From contig BFEA01000043.1 in NCBI GenBank assembly GCA_003427395.1, forward strand, positions 340,795-363,850: a stretch of DNA of 23,056 nucleotides, in the 5' to 3' direction. The position numbers were made by a program, and so were the translations under genes. The notes beneath the pieces were generated by a model. It was not told where the DNA came from. It saw nothing but the letters and a program-made list of their open reading frames with translations, and ran no database searches. The number at the start of each line of letters is the position of its first letter. Position 1 is the stretch's first letter. Origin of the DNA: Chara braunii (taxonomy: Eukaryota > Streptophyta > Charophyceae > Charales > Characeae). Shown here piece by piece: positions 19,161 through 23,056 of this stretch.

Positions 19161-19846
19161 TATATATCCATGACCTTGTTTACGTTCGATAAACTGAGGG
19201 AGAACGCCTTACCCTTTTTTTCCTCCTCTGGTTCCATAAGGAGTCTTCGACGCTCATCCTCAGATTCTTCGATTGTAAACGAGTCTGGATTGGGCCGGTT
19301 CTTTATGCTCTGTGGACCGGTGTTCTGGCAAGTGATTATTTCATAATTCCCACATGCTGGATCACACATAATCAGGATCAGAGTTTCGTAGTGTTTATTA
19401 AACATCAACGTTTCTGTCCTGCACAGGAACGATCTTCCTAGGAGGATGCCATGGTCCACATCTGGCATGACAAAGAAGCATGCTCTAGCCTTTACTCTTC
19501 CAACCTCAATGAGCACGTTCGAGGTTGTCCCACAAGACACCGCCTTGCAGTTAGCTCCATGCAAGATGCCGCAATCCGAGCAGTCTATCTCTAACCCAAA
19601 CCTAAGTGCATCAGCCTCCCGAATAATGTTCATCTCTGCTCCGGTGTCCACCATTGCTGCACACTTGGAGTTTTTCACCACCAAATCCGCCATGCCGCAG
19701 GCCACACACTTCCAGACCATCTTTGTTCCTTTTTCACGCCATTCCGTCTCCTTTGGCAGAATCATACTCAGATGTACGCTCGGTACTAGGCGACGCGACA
19801 ACCTTCCCTTCAATCCATCACGGAGCTTAGGGGCTGACGTCAAAAT
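19161..19846 (-). pseudogene. Aspartic protease domain
   Basis: Family role: cuts the Gag-Pol polyprotein. A 227-codon open stretch has the active-site motif AAMVDTGAEMNII (Asp at about 19648) and the later GILLGRSFL, which matches the hydrophobic-hydrophobic-Gly motif of retroviral-type proteases. A Cys-rich piece, WKCVACGMADLVV, directly precedes it. The C-terminal part is acidic (IEESEDERRRLL) and leads toward RT. The frame is shared with the upstream linker across a single stop at 19847-19849; it is lost at about 19165. This is the least damaged part of the element. Confidence 0.9.
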
Positions 19847-20705
19847 CTATTTCGGGGTCATAAGGTCGTTATGGCCCTCCAACAACCTATCAATCACCCT
19901 TTCCACGTCGAACCCCTCCTCCAGTTGAACCGCATACTCCTTCTTCTTCAGCGCCACATCACGCAGAATCGGCTCGACTTCCTCCTGGACTTCTCTCTTC
20001 TTAGCCCTTTGCTCCGCCTTCTGGTCCTCTTCCTGCCGCAATCTTTCATCCTGCTCATCTTCCTCCTCCTCATCCTCTACCTCTACGACCTACTTTCTCT
20101 TTTTTGGCTCAAGCTCTTTCCGCGAAGGTTCCTGGCTTGCATTGGCCTTGGCCTGACCCCTAGTGCGAGCCGCCTGCACCTTCCTTGCGTCGTAGGGGGC
20201 CTGACCATCATCCCTGACCGCGGACCCGATCCCACGATAGCTACTCCGGGGTACCCTTGTCATCCCGGTCCTGATTCAGGGTCAGACTCATAAAGGAAGA
20301 CTTTGGGGATACCAATCTTCCAACCCTTTACTTCCTCGCAGATGTCTGCCAACTTCTGCTGATACCTCCTCATTTTTCCCCATAGATCCTCCATCTTTCC
20401 CAGAAGGATTGACGCGAGTTCTACTTTCTCATTTTTGTCCTCTTCGTCTGACTCAACGACTATGGGTTCTTCCTTTATAGCTCCTGCTCGTAGCCTCTGA
20501 GTTACCTCTTCATCACTTTCCACCTCTTCCACCCTGATTGGTGGGTCATCCTTTTCCTGCCACAACCTGAACGTGGCAGGCGACACTTGCCGAGTAGCTA
20601 TTCTTCTCTGAGCCTCCGCCCTTACTCCGCCCGGAACCTTTCCGTCAATATATTCTCCGAACTGATCATATATATCACCATCCACATTCAAATAGATCAG
20701 TCCTG
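19847..20705 (-). pseudogene. Gag-protease linker region, charged
   Basis: After a frameshift at about 20705 the frame reads LIYLNVDGDIYDQFG, AEAQRRIATRQVSPATFRLW and a long acidic run, then VELASILLGKMEDLWGKM, which looks helical. A second frameshift lies between 20260 and 20130, followed by a Lys/Glu-rich segment (EDQKAEQRAKKREVQEEVE), likely coiled coil, and FDVERVIDRLLEGHNDLM. No enzymatic motif. It probably belongs to the Gag C-terminus or a spacer of the polyprotein. Confidence 0.65.
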
Positions 20706-21920
20706 TCTTTCATCTTTCCGCCTAGTATTGCAGAACCGTATAGTATGACCTTGTTTGTCACAATGCTGGCATATAGCGGTTCTCCAATCAAAACGGGACC
20801 TCCCGCTTCCCTGGCTCCCTTGATTTTCCTGGCCCTGGTAGCCTTGGCTATCCCATTGTCCTCCTCGGCCACCGCGATTCCTACCACATCCCCTTTCGTT
20901 GTCTCTTCCTCCATTCCCTTGATTGCCCTAGCCTTGGTTGCCTCCTCCTACTACACTGCCTTGCGAACTTGGCGTGGGCGACGGAGGCGGTGCCACGGGT
21001 TGGGCTTGTGCTGCGGGATAGCTTGGAGGTGGCATACTCGCTTGGGGCCCAGCGTATGGTACCATCTGCCTAGATGGAGTCGGGCTTCCCCATGGCACAA
21101 AGGTGTTAAACACAGGTCATGGCCACTGCCCGAATTGTGGTACAGCCACTTGTGAGGGTCCCGCGTTACTTGACGGAGCCGACGCACTTGGCGATGCTAC
21201 TACCACTGCTTGGGGCGCCTGCCCCTTTCCTTAGCCTTGCCCTCCCTGCGTTAAATTGCGTTGTTTGCGTAGCGCCTTCGAGAGGCGTTGGGGCACCGGC
21301 TCCTCTTCTTCCCACTCCTCGTGGACGGCTTCCTCTACTGCGGGCTCTTTCCCTTTGCCTTGGATCGCCGTCACCACTTTCTTTTGTATCACCACGTCTT
21401 TCCCATAGCCCAGCTCCGCAAGCACATCGGTGACAATCCTCTTCAATCCTGAGGTCCCTGAGGCGGTCGCATCTCATTCTTTCCTCTTTCGCCTTTGCAA
21501 GCGCATCTGATACTGTTCCACCTGGTCCAAACTTCCTTCCTCGACCCCTTTGTCGATAGCGGCCCAGGTGAGCTTCGCACTCCCTCCTCCATGGCTCGTC
21601 AGCTCTGACGCTTCCGAGGCAGTGAGTAATCCCAGGAAAATAGCACACTGCGCTTCCTCAGAGATCCCAGGGACATTCCTCGCCTTCTTTTTAAACTCTT
21701 GCACGAAGACCCCCACTGTGGTGAAGTCATCCCTGTTCATGGCTTCCAGGTCCGTAGTGGTTAACAGGCCATCGCCCAACCTATACTTCCTCTGCATTCC
21801 ATCTTTGAATTTTGCCCAACTGCCATTAGTTGCGTTCACAACCTTCTCTACCTCTTGGTGATGGCCATGGAGCACATACTTCAGAATCCGTTGAAACTTC
21901 ACAGCGTCAGATAGTCCTAC
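20706..21920 (-). pseudogene. Gag, main part: capsid-like region, Pro-rich linker, nucleocapsid
   Basis: Family role: forms the particle and binds element RNA. One frame runs from the MITE junction (21921) to past the zinc knuckle. It has a helical capsid-like region with VKFQRILKYVLHGHHQEVEK, TVGVFVQEFKKKARNVPG and AIFLGLLTASEASELT (typical retrotransposon Gag pattern), then a Glu/Lys region, a Pro/Ser/Gln-rich linker (about 20928-21190), a Gly/Arg-rich patch and the CCHC knuckle. Stops interrupt near 21474, 21231, 21116 and 20928. The N-terminal part continues beyond the nested element at 22788-22905. Confidence 0.85.
20730..20771 (-). other. CCHC zinc knuckle of Gag
   Basis: The codons read CQHCDKQGHTIRFC: exact C-x2-C-x4-H-x4-C. 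All ligands are intact. It lies about 25 bp before the first frameshift of the element. Confidence 0.9.
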
Positions 21921-21931
21921 TACCGACTTCC

Positions 21932-22079
21932 CTCGAACATAACGCATATGCGTTGTATTCGAGTTTCCCCAAAAAACGGCTTTTTAGAAAGTTAGACCCT
22001 TTTCTTTGAATACAAGGGCACTTCGAATATAACGCATATGTGTTCTATTCGAATAATATGCATATGTGTTATATTTGAA
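21932..22079. repeat. Three 32-bp near-palindromic units in the left part of the TIR element
   Basis: Units at 21932-21963, 22022-22053 and 22048-22079 share TTCGAA-type ends around a centre like AACGCATATGCGTT. The last two overlap by 6 bp, sharing one TTCGAA. Such subterminal repeats are where transposases bind in several TIR families. Confidence 0.7.
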
Positions 22080-22211
22080 TTTCACGAAGAAAAAATTGTT
22101 GTATTCGAATATAACCTTTTTTTTTCTCCGAAGGTCACAACGCCTGCTCCGTTTTTGCCCTGGTGAACGGGACAGGCCCGTGCAGGCCCGTAATCACAGA
22201 TCACTATTTGT

Positions 22212-22215
<4 letters not shown>

Positions 22216-22291
<76 letters not shown>
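22216..22291. repeat. CT microsatellite, about 38 units
   Basis: An uninterrupted CT run of about 76 bp. Its strands read as Leu-Ser or Arg-Glu repeats, which explains several long false open frames on both strands. The exact length in an assembly is not reliable. Confidence 0.95.
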
Positions 22292-22297
<6 letters not shown>

Positions 22298-22313
22298 CGA
22301 AGGCGGTTCTGAT

Positions 22314-22368
22314 AGCCAAGAAAGTGGCACTTCTGACAGCCAAGAATGTGGTGCAGCCAAGAAAGTGG
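22314..22368 (+). repeat. Triple 14-bp repeat
   Basis: AGCCAAGAAAGTGG at 22314-22327, a one-base variant at 22338-22351 and again at 22355-22368. Spacing is 24 and 17 bp, so it is not a regular array. Confidence 0.75.
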
Positions 22369-22680
22369 GAAAATAAGAAAGCCACTCACCAAGGTCTCGC
22401 TGCACTACTGAGGTCACCACGACAAAAAAAAAAGGGGTTGTATTTGTCCACGGTCTACGTTAGTGGAAGATTCATTCGCATTTTGCATATATTTGTTGAG
22501 GAGTGGAGCAAGGGCCCAAGTAGGGGAAAGGAATGAAACTCGACCCAGAACATGGAAAGGTACATCGCTACTTTACTTTTACCTTTTTGCCAAGGCTCTC
22601 AGACTCCCAGCAATGGTCCAGAATTGAGCCTAGTCAGCCTGAACCCGACCCCCTTGTGCAGGCAGAGTTGGTCTTGTTCA

Positions 22681-22753
22681 CTCAAACATAACGCATACGC
22701 GTTGTAAACAAATACACCGCACGATATGCGTTGTATTCGTTTACAACGCATAT
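22681..22753. repeat. Right-side subterminal repeats of the TIR element
   Basis: A unit like the left ones, with AACGCATACGCGTT in the middle, lies at about 22681-22712. Then ATATGCGTTGTA (22724-22735) and TACAACGCATAT (22742-22753) form a perfect 12-bp hairpin with a 6-base loop. Confidence 0.75.
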
Positions 22754-22789
22754 GCCTTAATACAGCCTTATGTTCGAGGGAAGACGGTA

Positions 22790-22905
22790 GCGCTTGTTCC
22801 ACCAAGTCGAACCAATCAGAGACCCGTTCCCCATTGAAATGGAAGGTATCGACCTTGGGAACGTTGCTTTACGACCTTTCACACCTGTCCAAGGCTTCGA
22901 CCCAT
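22790..22905 (-). pseudogene. Gag, N-terminal part (before the nested element)
   Basis: The - strand reads WVEALDRCE, a stop at 22871-22869, then VPKVDTFHFNGERVSDW and FDLVEQAL up to the TA junction. It resembles the start of the capsid-like region, where F-x-F-x-G and a W are usual in retrotransposon Gag. The similarity ends near 22905, where CCGG-rich sequence begins, so the real start of gag is missing or lies beyond another insertion. Confidence 0.75.
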
Positions 22906-22921
22906 GGCAGCGGCGGACAAG

Positions 22922-23044
22922 CGGACCGGACAAGTCCGGACACCGGAAACGGGATTTCCCGGTTTCATCTGAACGTCCGGATTTCCGGTATTTTCCGGTT
23001 AATCCGGACATGTCCGGATCGGCATGTTCGGATCCCTGTCCGGA
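22922..23044. repeat. Dense CCGG cluster with nested palindromes
   Basis: Ten CCGG sites occur in about 123 bp, most as TCCGGA or ACCGGA. One perfect 16-bp palindrome, TCCGGACATGTCCGGA, lies at 23003-23018. CCGGAC and GTCCGG form an inverted pair with a 2-base centre at 22926-22939. The cluster runs to the window edge. Confidence 0.85.
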
Positions 23045-23056
23045 TGGGTGTACATG

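Larger units (their letters stand above)
21923..22787. mobile_element. Non-autonomous TIR element (MITE-like), TA-flanked, nested in gag
   Basis: The left end reads CCGACTTCCCTCGAACATAA and the right end, reversed, reads CCGTCTTCCCTCGAACATAA: 20 bp with one mismatch. TA dinucleotides flank both ends (21921-21922 and 22788-22789), as for Tc1/mariner-type insertions. Removing the element and one TA joins gag in frame across codons GCG CTA GTA GGA (Ala-Leu-Val-Gly), which fits the family. It is 865 bp, has no transposase frame, and is full of internal palindromes and a CT microsatellite. The family is not named from sequence alone; the TA duplication could also fit other TIR groups. Confidence 0.85.
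12778..22905 (-). mobile_element. Ty3/Gypsy-type LTR retrotransposon, decayed, ends not found
   Basis: On the - strand the order is Gag with CCHC knuckle, aspartic protease, reverse transcriptase, RNase H, integrase with GPY/F-like end, then a third long ORF. Integrase after RNase H marks the Ty3/Gypsy order rather than Copia. The reading frame changes at about 20705, 20130-20260, 19165, 18956 and 17815 in gag-pol, and at about 13857 and 12893 in the third ORF; many stops add to this. From 17812 to 15602 there is no frameshift at all, only stops. One TA-flanked element is nested in gag. No chromodomain, LTR or primer binding site was seen. Family resemblance to Chara braunii elements is from memory. 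Confidence 0.9.

Noticed and set aside
20690-20710. Frame change just after the Gag zinc knuckle as a programmed frameshift for Gag-Pro-Pol
   Set aside because: No clear slippery site was seen, and at least four similar frame changes occur elsewhere in the element, so random decay is the simpler reading.
22066-22536. 156-codon frame with a long Leu-Ser run, and Arg-Glu-rich frames on the other strand
   Set aside because: They are produced by the CT microsatellite, which is open in several frames. No protein pattern flanks it.

Overview
This is eukaryotic nuclear DNA made mostly of decayed transposable elements. I see no bacterial-type operon, no rRNA or tRNA, and no intact host gene. Two recognisable elements dominate: an L1-type LINE on the + strand (about 588-2990) and a Ty3/Gypsy LTR retrotransposon on the - strand (about 22905 down to 12778). 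From memory, both protein families look most like elements of the charophyte alga Chara braunii. That assignment is an inference without any database search.

Layout, left to right. 1-587: no gene. 588-2828: broken LINE ORF1 with a CCHC zinc knuckle and a long C-terminal segment. 2842 to about 2990: start of LINE ORF2 (endonuclease), cut off abruptly. 3000-4700: unassigned sequence with two TATA-like sites and AT-rich tracts. 4711-5320: degenerate tandem array of about 120-bp units of two alternating types. 5637-6360: seven hairpins that share one conserved loop but have different stems, each still able to pair. 6361-8216: unassigned, with one unexplained 123-codon open frame. 8217-8796: exact head-to-tail duplication of a 290-bp unit. 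8797-12777: no recognisable gene, three strong inverted repeats.

12778-22905 (- strand): the LTR-type element, in the order Gag (capsid-like region, Pro-rich linker, CCHC knuckle), aspartic protease, reverse transcriptase, RNase H and integrase with a GPY/F-like end. About 220 bp after the integrase stop comes a third long reading frame that ends in a second zinc knuckle. Frameshifts and stop codons interrupt all of it, so the element is dead. A TA-flanked terminal-inverted-repeat element of 865 bp (21923-22787) sits inside gag; taking it out with one TA restores the gag frame. No LTR, primer binding site or confirmed polypurine tract was found, and the 5' end probably lies past the right edge. 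The last 130 bp are a dense CCGG cluster.

Two observations stand out. The hairpin array at 5637-6360 looks like a structure-conserved repeat I do not recognise. The downstream third ORF with a Gag-like layout is an unusual retrotransposon architecture. In addition, premature stops in both the LINE and the LTR element fall mostly at apparent Trp and Gln codons, as expected from cytosine deamination.
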